Source of the DNA: Triglochin maritima
Lineage: Eukaryota > Streptophyta > Magnoliopsida > Alismatales > Juncaginaceae
Assembly (NCBI GenBank): GCA_963682175.1
Contig: OY821771.1
Location: 12,027,001 to 12,091,000, forward strand
Length of the DNA stretch: 64,000 bases
Direction of reading: 5' to 3'
Shown here: positions 12,425 through 22,030 of the stretch, in pieces
Layout: each line of letters begins with the position of its first letter
How positions within the stretch are numbered: the stretch's first letter is position 1
The notes under the pieces: model-generated
What the model saw: the letters and a program-made list of their open reading frames with translations, nothing else
What the model was told of the DNA's origin: nothing
Database searches by the model: none
Position numbers and translations under genes: made by a program

Positions 12425-12433
12425 CTATAAAAG
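12425..12433 (+). promoter_or_regulatory. TATA box of the small membrane-protein gene
   Basis: CTATAAAAG lies about 80 bp upstream of the ATG at 12514, a normal plant spacing for a short 5' UTR. A CAC-repeat tract (12488-12513) ends exactly at the start codon. Confidence 0.5.
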
Positions 12434-12513
12434 TAATAAAACATCAGGAGTGGATGTAATAACCCAAACCCCAAAAATGCACACTACTCACCACCACCAC
12501 CACCACCACCACC

Positions 12514-12951
12514 ATGCTTCGTTCCCGTCCTCCTCCATCCACCTCCAACCCACTCCTCTCCATCCTCTTAACCTCCTCTCTGCTAATCCTCCTCTACGTC
12601 CCGCGCTGCTTTCTCTCTCTCCTCCTTTCCCCCGTCCCCCTCTCCGCCCTCCTTCTCCTCTCCACCCTCCTCCACTTCGGCTCCAAACCCACCCCCAAAC
12701 ATCTCGATCTGGAACCCACTTTTGATCCCAACCCCGACGTGGGTCGACCCAAAATGGGGTTCCAAGAAATGGGTAACCGTCAAAATTTCATCTTGGAGAG
12801 GTTTTTGGGGCCCCTGGAAGTGATCTACGAGGAGGAGGAGGAAGAAGAAGGGGAGGAGGAGGAGGAGATGATTGAGATTTGCTTTGATGAGGATGATTAT
12901 GATGATGAGGAGGAGAACTTGATCGAGATCGATTTGTCTCTTCCAAGGTGA
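12514..12951 (+). CDS. Small membrane protein with a long acidic C-terminal tail
   Basis: A single-exon frame of 145 residues. After a short Pro/Ser-rich N-terminus come two leucine-rich hydrophobic segments (about residues 14-29 and 35-50), a linker with proline and asparagine, and then a very acidic region (about residues 105-138) of Glu and Asp runs, ending LIEIDLSLPR. Such proteins (two membrane segments, acidic tail, LIEIDL-like end) are annotated in many plants as uncharacterised transmembrane proteins; I know no function. An upstream ATG at 12450 lies in another frame and only reads the CAC repeat as histidines. The TATA box at 12425 supports expression. A longer spliced form with later exons cannot be excluded. 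Confidence 0.6.
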   Translation: MLRSRPPPSTSNPLLSILLTSSLLILLYVPRCFLSLLLSPVPLSALLLLSTLLHFGSKPTPKHLDLEPTFDPNPDVGRPKMGFQEMGNRQNFILERFLGPLEVIYEEEEEEEGEEEEEMIEICFDEDDYDDEEENLIEIDLSLPR

Positions 12952-12954
12952 TTT

Positions 12955-13620
12955 TTTGTTGGGTTGTTAGAAGAAAAAATTGTGTTTTTGAGGAGATTTT
13001 GCGTAGATACTTGTTCTCGGATTTGAGTGTTTTTTGTTTGCCTATTTTTTGTCAAAAAGAAAATTTATAAACAAGATTTATAATTGTTGTCTAAAGTGTT
13101 TCTTTTTACCGGTGGTAGATACTTGTTCTCAGGTTTGAGTGTATTTGTTTCCTTATTTTTTTGTCATAATTTTTTTTATAATCAAGCTTTGTAATTGTTG
13201 TCAAAAGTTTTTTTCACTAGTTGTAAAGTTTGATTTTAATTATCAGGTGCATTATGAATTCAAATCCCATCAACTTGTACCAAAAGTTTGGAAATTAACA
13301 AAAGTTCAGATTGCATCTACTCCTGAACCCTTTCTTGTGCTTCAATGGTGCGTAGTAGAGGAATATCTAAATACTCGTTAATTAAGAATCTCTCCACATA
13401 ATTAAGCATCTTAATTTGTACAAGTGAAACCTACATTGCTTCTTTTTTTTAATAAAAGTGAAACCTACATTGTTTTTGTACACTTGTATGATTGATGACT
13501 GATGGAACGATTGATGACTCATTTTTCATTACATAATTGCATTCTTAGTTTTGGGCAAAAAAGAGTTCAAAGCTTAAATCAAATTATGGAAGTGTACTAA
13601 CTTAATAGCTTTAGATGCCG
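12955..13620. other. 3' flank of the small membrane-protein gene
   Basis: Contains a short direct repetition (GATACTTGTTCTC at 13005 and 13117 with similar surroundings). No second gene. It may include the transcript end. Confidence 0.35.
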
Positions 13621-13982
13621 AGAGCAGAGTTAACGGGACAGCCGCCCGGGCGTCCGACTTGGGCACCCTGGCGACTGCCCATTAACGGACTGGGTGGCCT
13701 CCGGGCAGCTGCCCAGGGCGTCCTGGGGTGGGGGGTATGTGTCCCCCAATTGATAATGTATTGAGTATTTTTTATTAATGTGAGGTGATAATTTTTTATT
13801 AATGTAATTTGTTAAATGTTGTGTAAGAATTAAAATTGTGAAATTATGAAATGATGTGGAGGAAAGAGAGTGTGGGGATAGGAGGGTTAGTTCGGGCGTG
13901 ATTAATGTTTTTTTTTGTGGGTGAGTGAGTTGACTTGGTAGACAGGAATAATTCGGGAGTTGTTGTTTATGCTCTAACAATG
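13620..13982. mobile_element. Possible small non-autonomous DNA transposon
   Basis: A GC-rich head (13620-13740, with GCCGCCCGGGCG and GGGCAGCTGCCC) joins an AT-rich body. The ends GAGAGCAGAG (about 13619) and TTTATGCTCTAACA (13967-13980) are weakly complementary. Size and composition suit a MITE, but no clean TIR or TSD was found. The 116-codon minus frame across it is not credible. Confidence 0.3.
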
Positions 13983-13984
13983 TG

Positions 13985-15505
13985 GTTATTTACAATTTGC
14001 CTTCGAATTATACATAGTTTTTACTTTGCCTTCCCAATCATTACAAGACAACAATTAAATTTCTTTTAACACTTTGCCCCATCTTCCGTTTGAACTTTAA
14101 GAATTTGATATCTTAGTGCATATTCTTCATTATTTTTTGATTTTTTACATTATTTGTCTAAAACACTCATAATCTTAACTTCATGTTAAAGTTCAGATCA
14201 AATTTGAGTTCTAAATTGGTTAGAATTTGGATCAGGTTAGTTAATTGGACCTAAATTTGGATCATATTCAACCTCCAATTTGATTTGAAATTTAACATAA
14301 AATTAAGATTATAAGTGTATTAGTTATACAACGTAAAAAATTAAAAATGCTACTTGAATGGCTGATTAAAAGAAGCAATCTACAAAGTTTGAGATTCCTA
14401 CGCCCCTAGCTTTCAAAATAAATAAATAAATTGATCTTCCTTCGTTGCAACAACAATCACCGTTGAATAGAATCAAAAAAACAAATCACCGATAGAACAA
14501 AAAGATACGTTTTGTTTTGGAATAATTCTCTTCATGTTGGTATAACATACTTAATAGGGCCTCTACTTAATATATTTTAAATCGCACTCTTCATTAACTA
14601 TTTTGGGCAAAACATATATCATGATAAAAAATTGTAGTCAGCTTGATCATGTCCCCATGAGGTCTTTAGTCTTGATGATGAAAATTGCATGGACTCACTT
14701 CAGTGTCACAATCAATGTTGAAATGCTTTGACCTTAAATTAGATGAATTACTGAGTCGTCGTCGTAGTCGTCGCCCCGGTTGAATGAGCACTAAGAATGA
14801 GCACTAAGAAATGTTTTAAAAGGAACTGATCGTCTGGTGGCCGGTTCTGCTAAAAAAATTGATCCTCTAGTTGAACCGTTCTGAACTGGATCAGACCGGA
14901 CATAAAAATATTTCAAATTTTCTTAATTTTTTATAATAAATTTTTTTGAGGATTTTTTTGTAATTCTTACAAACAAAAATCAATCCCTAACCCTACTCTC
15001 CCTCACAAAATCCTTTCGTAAGTATGATATTATGGATAATATTGAAGGTTGATTTTGGTTTTAGATTCTTAATCCAAATAATATTTTCTCAAATTCTTAT
15101 TCAAGCAAAATTGTTCAGTTAAGTAAAGATAGAAAAATTGCTCAGTTAAGTAAATTGTGTTTGATATCATGAATTATATTTAATGTTTGATGTGTATATA
15201 TTAAATGATTTTACAGAAATCAGTTCAAACCAGTCCGACCGTTAATATTTATTCGGTCTGGTCAAACTTCAGGTCTCAAAAATGCTGACATCATGCTGAC
15301 GTCATCAACGGTTCTGGCCGTGGTTCGACCACATTTAACCAAAATTAAAGTTTTATCGGTTCGATGACCGGTTCGGTTCTGAAAACCGTGCATTCGACTG
15401 CTCAACTTTCCTACCAAAATGGCATTATTAAAAATACTTTTTTCTCACTCTAAAATCCTGAAAATATGTGCTCACCTATCCCAAAAAAACTTAATTACCA
15501 GACCA
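13985..15505. other. Intergenic sequence with a probable DNA-transposon relic
   Basis: No gene. Between about 14820 and 15400 both flanks are rich in CCGGTTC and GGTTCGGTTCTGAAAACCG-like motifs around an AT-rich core, a look typical of small plant DNA transposons. The boundaries are not defined. Confidence 0.3.
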
Positions 15506-15509
15506 TGAA

Positions 15510-15862
15510 AAAAATGATTATCGTGACCCAAATAAAGGATATATTTATTCTATAGAATATTGTTTTTTCGGGAAAAAGAAATATTATATATTTTTTCCAA
15601 GCATTGAATCTCGATGGTGTTTTTCTGAGATGTTTTTAATTAATATTATATTGAAAAAATGTGATTGTGGTGAAAAGAATTTTAAAAAATGATTATCGTG
15701 ACCCAAATAAAGGATATCTTTATTCTATAGAATATTGGTTTTTCGGAAAAAAGAAATATTAACTCTTTTTTTGCGCATTAAATCTCAATTGTGTTTTTCT
15801 GAGAAGATTTTAATTAATATTTTATTGAAAAAAATGTGATTGTGGCGAAAAGAATTGAAAAA
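15510..15862. repeat. 175-bp tandem duplication
   Basis: The block starting at ATTATCGTGACCC (15517) recurs at 15692 with the same order of landmarks: AAATAAAGGATAT, TATTCTATAGAATATTG, TTTTTCTGAGA, GTGATTGTGG and GAAAAGAATT. Two copies are present, moderately diverged. Confidence 0.8.
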
Positions 15863-16075
15863 AAAAACCTTACAGATAACTAAAGTCGTTAATAACCGGA
15901 AAAAGCATCCGTAGATGTAGAAGAAGAATTCCCAACCTCCTAAACCTTCCTTAGTTGCTGAAATATAGTATGTGATGAAATATATACCTCTTAATTGGGG
16001 TTGCATTCCCGAAACAATCAGACTCGCCCAGTAATGTGACAGCCAAACCACCCTATAAATGAAGAGCCGAATTAT

Positions 16076-16171
16076 ATGGGCCAGATTGAAGCCCACGAAA
16101 GCCCAAACAAAAACAACATCTGAGGTTAGGGTTAGGGTTAGGGTTTTTGTCTTTTGACTCCATATATAAAA
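16076..16171 (+). promoter_or_regulatory. Site II / telo-box / TATA promoter
   Basis: Three GCCCA-type site II elements (TGGGCC at 16077, GCCCA at 16091 and 16101) are followed by three to four TTAGGG units (16126-16146, equivalent to the AAACCCTAA telo-box on the other strand). A TATATAAA box lies at 16162-16170. In plants this combination marks promoters of ribosomal-protein, translation-factor and small nucleolar RNA genes. A further TTTAGGGTTT follows at about 16232. It drives rightward transcription into 16200-17600. Confidence 0.65.
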
Positions 16172-16199
16172 CCCACCCAACACCCCTTCCAATTCGATG

Positions 16200-17650
16200 A
16201 TCCGCCTCCAATTCGGCGATCGATCTCTTTTCAAGTTTAGGGTTTCAATTTCGCCTCCAATTGGTTTTGGTTAAAGATCGAGTCTTTTTCGCTGTCTGGG
16301 TTTGAGATCGCTTTATTCGTCATATTCTCTTTACCTATGATCGGTTTGTAGTTACAAAAAATTAATTTCTTTTTTATATGATTATTGATGTGTTAAGGAA
16401 GAGTTTGTGTTTTCCCCTTCTTAGTCTGTTAATTTAATGATGGATTTTGTTTGTTGTTAGAGGTCGAATATTTGTATCTTTTCCTTAATAATCTTCCGAT
16501 CCATCTGATTTTCGTCTTGTTTGAAAACCTTAATATTTGTTATTATAAATGTAATTATTTGCAAGAGCACCCCGGGCTAATCCGATAAAAAAAATTAATG
16601 AAGAAATGGGCCCCAATGCTCCTGCTAAATCAAATCACCATTCTGTGTTGCAGATCTGCTTTGATTTTTATCCTTTGGTTTGATCTGTGTCAAAGTAATG
16701 GTCACATCCCTCATTTATTTTCAATTAATCAAAATTATGTTTAACTCTTATGTTAGTTGATGTATGATTTGCCAGCAATGATTATAACTTATCCGCGCTT
16801 CTGAGAGTAATCGCTGAAGTATAAAATAGATATGGTTGAATTTCTTAATATGAGCTGGCTTTTCCACTGTGATCTTTTTTTTTAATTTTTTTTGTGTTTC
16901 TGAAATTTAATGTATAGTGGCTATGATGATTCTTTATACAGCTTCAATGCCAGTTCTGCTTCAGAGAATTCTTGATTGAAAAGCTGATTAAAATCTGAGA
17001 CACTTGAATCAATACTATTTATTTTAGTGGTTTTAATTTAATAGTTCCTTTTAATTCATGTTCTTTATTAGCTTATTTCATATTTATGCTCTGGCCCCTT
17101 GTAACCACATTTTTTTAAATAAGACGGATATTCCTATAATGGTGTAACCAATTTTGTGATACTTGGTTTATCCCAAGTTCTTGTTATGATTAATGAAACA
17201 GCTTGTGGGTGGACATTAAATCTTTTCTTTTCGTTAGTGCTCATTTTTTCTTGGGTTTGTGTTGATTATTAGTCATTGTATTAATTTTTGTGGATTTAAT
17301 TTTTGAGTTAAACAATTCTCCTGCCGTTTGATTTGTTCTGTGTATGAAGGTTGAAAAACTCAAATACATAAAGGGTGTTGTCCATCACCATCTTCTCCCA
17401 TTTTCCGCAGAGATTGAAGCTAAAATGCAGCACAATATTTTTAAAATATCATTCATGATCCTAAATTTTTGTCTTGTTTGTACCGTGATGTTGGCTTTAC
17501 TTATTTTTGTATGAATTTTGTTATTTGTTGTATTTTCATCATTTAAATTTGTCTCGTATCTAAAGTTTATAAGAAAGCCTTTTGAAATAATTATATAGAA
17601 GTAAACGAAATAAAAAAGAGCTATTTTTGTAGCAGAAAAAATAAAAAAAA
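16200..17650 (+). ncRNA. Possible non-coding or polycistronic snoRNA transcript
   Basis: Downstream of the promoter there is no long reading frame. The longest plausible one, ATG at 17344, is about 55 codons and unrecognised. The sequence is T-rich with snoRNA-like box motifs (listed separately). A second, weaker box pattern lies at about 16756-16820 (TTGATGT, ATGATTA, CTGA twice). Either a snoRNA cluster or the 5' leader of a gene now broken by the element at 17.8 kb would fit. Confidence 0.3.
16916..17004 (+). ncRNA. Candidate box C/D snoRNA
   Basis: An 89-nt span with terminal stem AGTG/CACT (16916-16919 and 17001-17004), box C ATGATGA (16923-16929), D'-like CAGA (16962-16965), C'-like TGATTGA (16973-16979) and box D CTGA (16995-16998). 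The segment before D' contains GCCAGTTCTGCT. From memory this is complementary to the conserved AGCAGAACTGGC of plant 25S rRNA, which would make it a 2'-O-methylation guide. The D' box is imperfect. Confidence 0.35.
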
Positions 17651-17840
17651 TAATACTAGGTGGACAAATTTTTTTTTTTGAAATGTGACGTGGACATGTC
17701 TCATGCCTGTGACGTTAAATAACAATTACAACCTTTGCCGAAATGTTAGTTGTGAGTTTTAATGATGTATGTTCGTTAAAGAAAGTAAGAGACCATCAAT
17801 GAGGGGGTGATTCGTCTCGTGTAGAACGACAATCAAATCT

Positions 17841-17950
17841 GTAATTTATTTAATTAATAATCATTTTAAAAAAAATCGAAAAATAATCAAAAAAAATAAA
17901 AATTGAAAACTACGCAGATCACGGATCGCGGAACGGATCTGCGATCCGTG
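17841..17950. repeat. Inner inverted repeat plus GATCCG palindromes, left end of element B
   Basis: The AT-rich repeat is followed by CACGGATCGCGGAACGGATC and GCGATCCGTG, which pair with each other. The matching right-end block lies at 38400-38537. The palindrome sequence differs from the GACGCC type of MULE-1. Confidence 0.7.
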
Positions 17951-17984
17951 TATTTTTTTTTAATTTTTTTTGTTTTCAGTTATT

Positions 17985-18075
17985 AAGTTTTTGAGTTTTG
18001 AGATTAAGTTGTCAGTTAAAATCAGTTAATTTTTGAGTTTTCAGATTAAGTTTTCAGTTAAAATCAGTTAATCTC
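17985..18075. repeat. Two-copy direct repeat of about 45 bp
   Basis: TTTGAGTTTTGAGATTAAG...CAGTTAAAATCAGTTAA is followed by TTTGAGTTTTCAGATTAAG...CAGTTAAAATCAGTTAA. It lies between the left repeat and the PMD gene of element B, probably in the 5' leader. Confidence 0.7.
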
Positions 18076-18563
18076 AACTAGTTTTTATTATATTCTTGGG
18101 TTCCTACGACACTTCTCCTTCTAGTTTTTTTTTCCATTTGGGCTCACATAACACTTATTTCCCAGCTTATCTAGTAGTCAGGTAAATTTTACACAAATTT
18201 TTTACTTAAGAATATTTTAAATTAAGATCTAATTTCTTTGTTAAATTAAAATTATTTGGAATTGTTTTGTTATTTTCTATTATAGTTAATTTTAAATATT
18301 AGTTGTATTTATGTATCTGTTTATAATTAAATTAAATGTATATACATTTAAAATTTGTATAACGTACATTTACGAAATTTAATATATAATATAAGTATTT
18401 GGAATAGTTATTTATTATTTTCTGTTAAATTAAAATTTAAATATTAGTGGTATTTATGTGTTAAATTGTTATAGCTTTCATTATTTCTATAACATGCAAT
18501 TTGTCATGAAATGTATGAGTAAATTATTTTGTAATTATTATAATTAATTCTTTTTTTATTTTC

Positions 18564-19887
18564 ATGAATAATTGTTTTGACAAAATGAGTCATTTAAATA
18601 GAAGTCGCTTTGTACAAAACCGTGAGTATAATGATGCAGTGGATAGAGAGTCTATTTCTCCACTACTCGGAATATCAAATTACATGTTTAGATTCAATGA
18701 TATTTGCATAAATGTAAGTACCAAAAAAAAAAATATTGTGTTAATTTTCTAAATATTTAAATTACATTTTTTAATTAATGTATTTTTTACAATATATTTG
18801 AATATATTATAGCCGGATGCTGTTTTGGAATGTCGTGCAGATCGTCTTGTAATTCGTTTCCACGATTGTTTTAGTGAAGCACTAAAAATTTTGGGATTAT
18901 ATCAACTTGCCCAAATAAAACATACAAGAACAGACAATAGATTGATTACTACACATGTAGAGCGTTGGCGTCCTGAGACTCACACTTTCCATTTACCGGT
19001 TTGGGAGGTTGGATTAACATTGCAGGATATTAGCTGTGGGGTCTACCTATCAGTGGTATTCCAATAATCGGGCACAGTGATCGAGACAGTCGTGAGTTAA
19101 TTAGAAATTCCTTTGAGGTTTATATAAACGTCGAAATTATGAAAAAAGGTAAAAGAACGGTAAAAGGAGATGAGTCACAAATGTTTAAAAAGTCCGGATT
19201 TAGCATCAGTTTGCAATGGTTGCGGGTAAATTACGGAAATCTGCCAGAATTTCCCACAGATGAATAAGTGACACAATATACACAGACTTTCATTTTAGAT
19301 TTATGTGGATCCATGGTTTTCTCTGATAGCTTTAGGACAGGTGTTTCAGTTATGTATTTGAGGTTTATGCAAGTGTTGAATAAGCCGATAGTATACAATT
19401 GGGGTGCGGCCGTGCTTTCATGTTTATATCGCAACTTGTCTATTTCATGTCAAACTGGTAAAAGGAACATTGGTGTTGCATTATTACTTCTTCAACACTG
19501 GTCTTGGACTCGGTTTCCTGTATCCCGGCCGAGACACGTGGTTTATGCTGAGTGTTAAGGTGGAGAAGACTTAGAATCGCGACCTCTATTTGCTATTAAG
19601 TGGCAATACCTACAGACTTATGAGGTTAGTGCCGCACATAATTGTCTTACACATTACAGAAATGAATTTTAATGTAAGTTGGATGAGCATGTAAACTGAT
19701 ATCCGTATTATGAAAATATGATTTTGCTTCCTGGCCGGATATTTACTACTGATGCTGCATATTGGCTTGCGAGAGTGTCTTTGATTCATTTCTGGATGAT
19801 TTCATGGCATTATCCAGAAAGAACTATGAGATAATTTGGATTTTATCAGACGACGGCACCGCCAGAACATTCGTGGACAGAACTCAA
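18564..19887 (+). pseudogene. Plant mobile domain (PMD) gene of element B, 5' part
   Basis: Exon 18564-18713 ends at GTAAGT; the next exon starts at 18813 after TATTATAG, in phase 0. It encodes PMD hallmarks: an [11 protein letters not shown] start, [14 protein letters not shown], a GLxLQDIS-type motif, WGLPISG, then WGAAVLSCLYRNL and LLLLQHWSW. PMD proteins (the MAIN/MAIL1 family, often annotated as serine/threonine phosphatase 7 long form homologues) act in gene and transposon silencing in plants and also occur inside transposons. This copy is dead: a frameshift near 19035 and several stops (for example at about 19265 and 19556). A copia insertion at 19888 cuts it; the remainder is at 37653-37990. 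Confidence 0.8.
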
Positions 19888-19908
19888 TGTAGGATTTCAT
19901 GTTTAATT
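19888..19908 (-). repeat. Outer stub of the copia 3' LTR
   Basis: Only the first 21 bases (TGTAGGATTTCATGTTTAAT and one more) remain. The next roughly 190 bp of the LTR, present at 35634-35823 in the other copy, are missing, replaced by an 18-bp filler and then Gypsy sequence. Confidence 0.85.
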
Positions 19909-19926
19909 TTATCAGACGACGCCACC
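19907..19926. other. Templated filler DNA at a deletion junction
   Basis: TTTTATCAGACGACGCCACC repeats 19841-19860 (TTTTATCAGACGACGGCACC) from 66 bp upstream in the PMD gene, with one mismatch. It sits exactly between the copia LTR stub and the truncated Gypsy LTR. This is the signature of end joining with template switching during repair of a break. Confidence 0.8.
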
Positions 19927-20972
19927 GTCTGAAACCGCCAATTGGCGGTCTGGATCATTTCAGACCCGATAAGTCTTCTCCTGGACGTGTATTATGGTTT
20001 GTTTAGGATATTTTTGGTATTGGTTAGTCCCACATCGGGGGATTGTCCCGGATTAGTTTTTTCAATGCTTATAAATAGAACTCTTCACCTCCCATTGTAT
20101 CGATCTCTCTCTTTGGTGGTCATCTTCCCTACTAAGAGTGAAGCCTTGAAGCAAAAATCTGGTGGAGGAAGAGCCACTTGTAATTTGAGTGAGTTAATAA
20201 TAGAAGTTTTGTAGTTAATTGTTGTTTGCTTAGTTTTTACATTGCTTAGTAATTTCGATTTACATGTCTTGCTTGTTTCTTTAGTCTTATAGTATCTTTT
20301 CTGTTTCTTGCTTGCTTAGATAAATTTCATTTCAGTATTATGCTTTTTTTGTTAATATAGTTAGTGTAATGAGTAGTGAGTAGTTCCACCCCCATGGGGG
20401 GTGGAGTAGGTGTATGTACATGTTATGTAGTTGGTTTGAATGCTTAATATAAATGTTTTGTGTTAATATTAGTATGCTTGCTTGAATTATTAAGAACCTT
20501 ACTTGATAGTTTCTGCCATAACTAGGGTACACTCCATACTTGTCTAAGTGTCTTAATTCAACCTTGCATTGCTCATATTATTCACACAAGTTAGGGTTGT
20601 AATGATAGGTCTTGCCATAGTTAGGTACTTCTTATGCATTAACAACACTAACTAACTTGAGCTTATTGTATGCATTTCATACCACACTTATTTCATGTGC
20701 ACACACACACACTCCACCCCTTAGGGGTTTTCCATTTCTGAGATTTCATCTTTGGCATTTAGTTGATTAGCTTAGTTGTTTAGTTCATTTCAGCTTCTTA
20801 GTTTCCTAGTTTAGCATTGTAGTGTAGCCTAATGTACTACATCTTTATTCCCTTTCTTTACCTCTCGCCTTTGCACAAACTAATGTCGACACACCTCCCA
20901 GTGGACGACCCGTATTTGCCACTGCTTCAACGCGGCCGTGCACTTGCGGTAGAAATATAAAACGATCAATCA
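19927..20972 (+). repeat. Truncated 5' LTR of Gypsy-1
   Basis: Matches 27030-28078 of the full LTR with about 15 small differences. It contains a TATA-like CTTATAAATAGAAC (about 20070), likely the LTR promoter core, and ends ATCAATCA. Confidence 0.9.
19928..19957. repeat. CCGCCAATTGGCGG palindrome in the Gypsy-1 LTR
   Basis: A 14-bp perfect palindrome (two copies in the full LTR at 27019-27055, the first partly degraded) recurs in the leader at 21132-21172. It is also found at 59290-59325 and 60492-60530 in Gypsy-2. Confidence 0.85.
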
Positions 20973-20978
20973 AGTTTT

Positions 20979-20996
20979 TGGCGCTGTTGCCGGGGA
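20979..20996 (+). other. tRNA-Asp primer binding site of Gypsy-1
   Basis: TGGCGCTGTTGCCGGGGA lies six bases after the LTR. The Gypsy-2 version (60341-60358) is TGGCGCCGTTGCCGGGGA, an exact complement of the plant tRNA-Asp 3' end; this one has one mismatch. The tRNA-Asp site is characteristic of the Athila/Tat group. Confidence 0.85.
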
Positions 20997-22030
20997 GGTG
21001 CTCTGTCCAGACCTTGGTTTGGACGATTCGAGGGGTTTTTGATTTTTTGTTTCCAGTTTTGTTTAGTTTCAGGGAACCAGAACATCAAGGGAGGCTACTG
21101 GGAAAGTTTGAGCAACAAAAGCCACAAAGAGACCGCCAATCAGCGGTTGGAGACCGCCAATTGGCGGCCTGGTAAGGGCTTCCTGCTCTCAAATTTCTTC
21201 TGGTGGTTTATTGCTTTACTTTAGTTATCTGGGAGCCCAATTTTGCATGCTGTGATCTTTAGTTTGCTCACAGATTTAATTTCAATCCCCTTTAATCAAC
21301 TTGGACCATAAAACTCAAAGCAAAATATTAGACTTCTTGCCATCTAGGTCATGCACCATTGGTAGACCTTGCATGCATTTGTCTTTTCTTTGCTTTACAT
21401 TTTGTCGTTGATTGCTGGCGTGAGGTACGTGCACCCACATCCCTCATTCATGCATGTTTCGTTCATGCATTAGTTAGTAAGGTGCATCACGACAAGAGTG
21501 AGAGAGCATTTGATTGGAGCGATTGATTGCTAGATCTAGGATTAAATCTCTACTAAGGAGGGGCTGTCCCATAAAAGATAAGGTGGGGGATTTCATCACC
21601 CTTTCCTTGGCCCCAAAAATTACTCTTAATAAAACCTTAACTAAAAGCAAGTAGACATTGGCCATAGGATTGCGTGCGCACTAGGAGAGTAATCTAGTTG
21701 AGACCGTCATGACCTGATCGGCGTTCCCTACCTTGTCGATAGTAGGAGGTACTGGATCTCCAGATCTGGTATCACTTGTTGGGCATTGTGGTCCTCGTTG
21801 TAGGGAGGTGAGACGTGTCGAGGCTAGTGACCTCGAAGTTAGGTGTCGTCTAGCTTAAGGACCCATTGCCTTACATTGTTTGAGTCGTGCTTGCTAGTTA
21901 GGCTTATTCCTGATCCCACTACCCACGCTAGCTCTAGGGATTCTTCCCTCCTCACCAGAGTCCCCTCCTCATCTATTCTCTACGTTTAGTCTCCTCCTCT
22001 AGTACACCCTCTGTTGTGTGTTAGTTTAAA
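20997..22030 (+). other. 5' leader of Gypsy-1
   Basis: Non-coding. Blocks of unusual conservation with the Gypsy-2 leader include CTACTAAGGAGGGGCTGTCC and AAGGTGGGGGATTTCATCAC (21550-21600 versus 60928-60980), and ACCGTCATGACC...GATCGGCGTT (21703-21725 versus 61078-61100). They may be RNA signals for packaging, dimerisation or translation. Confidence 0.6.

Noticed and set aside
12450..12725. Histidine-run protein from an upstream ATG
   Set aside because: Out of frame with the better candidate at 12514 and built from a CAC microsatellite and proline-rich read-through.
16126..16146. Interstitial telomere from TTAGGG units
   Set aside because: Only three to four units, placed between site II elements and a TATA box, which is the usual telo-box promoter arrangement. 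Plant telomeres are mostly TTTAGGG.
15785..16234. 149-codon minus-strand frame
   Set aside because: It runs through the telo-box promoter and AT-rich duplication. The composition is not protein-like and it has no homologous motif.
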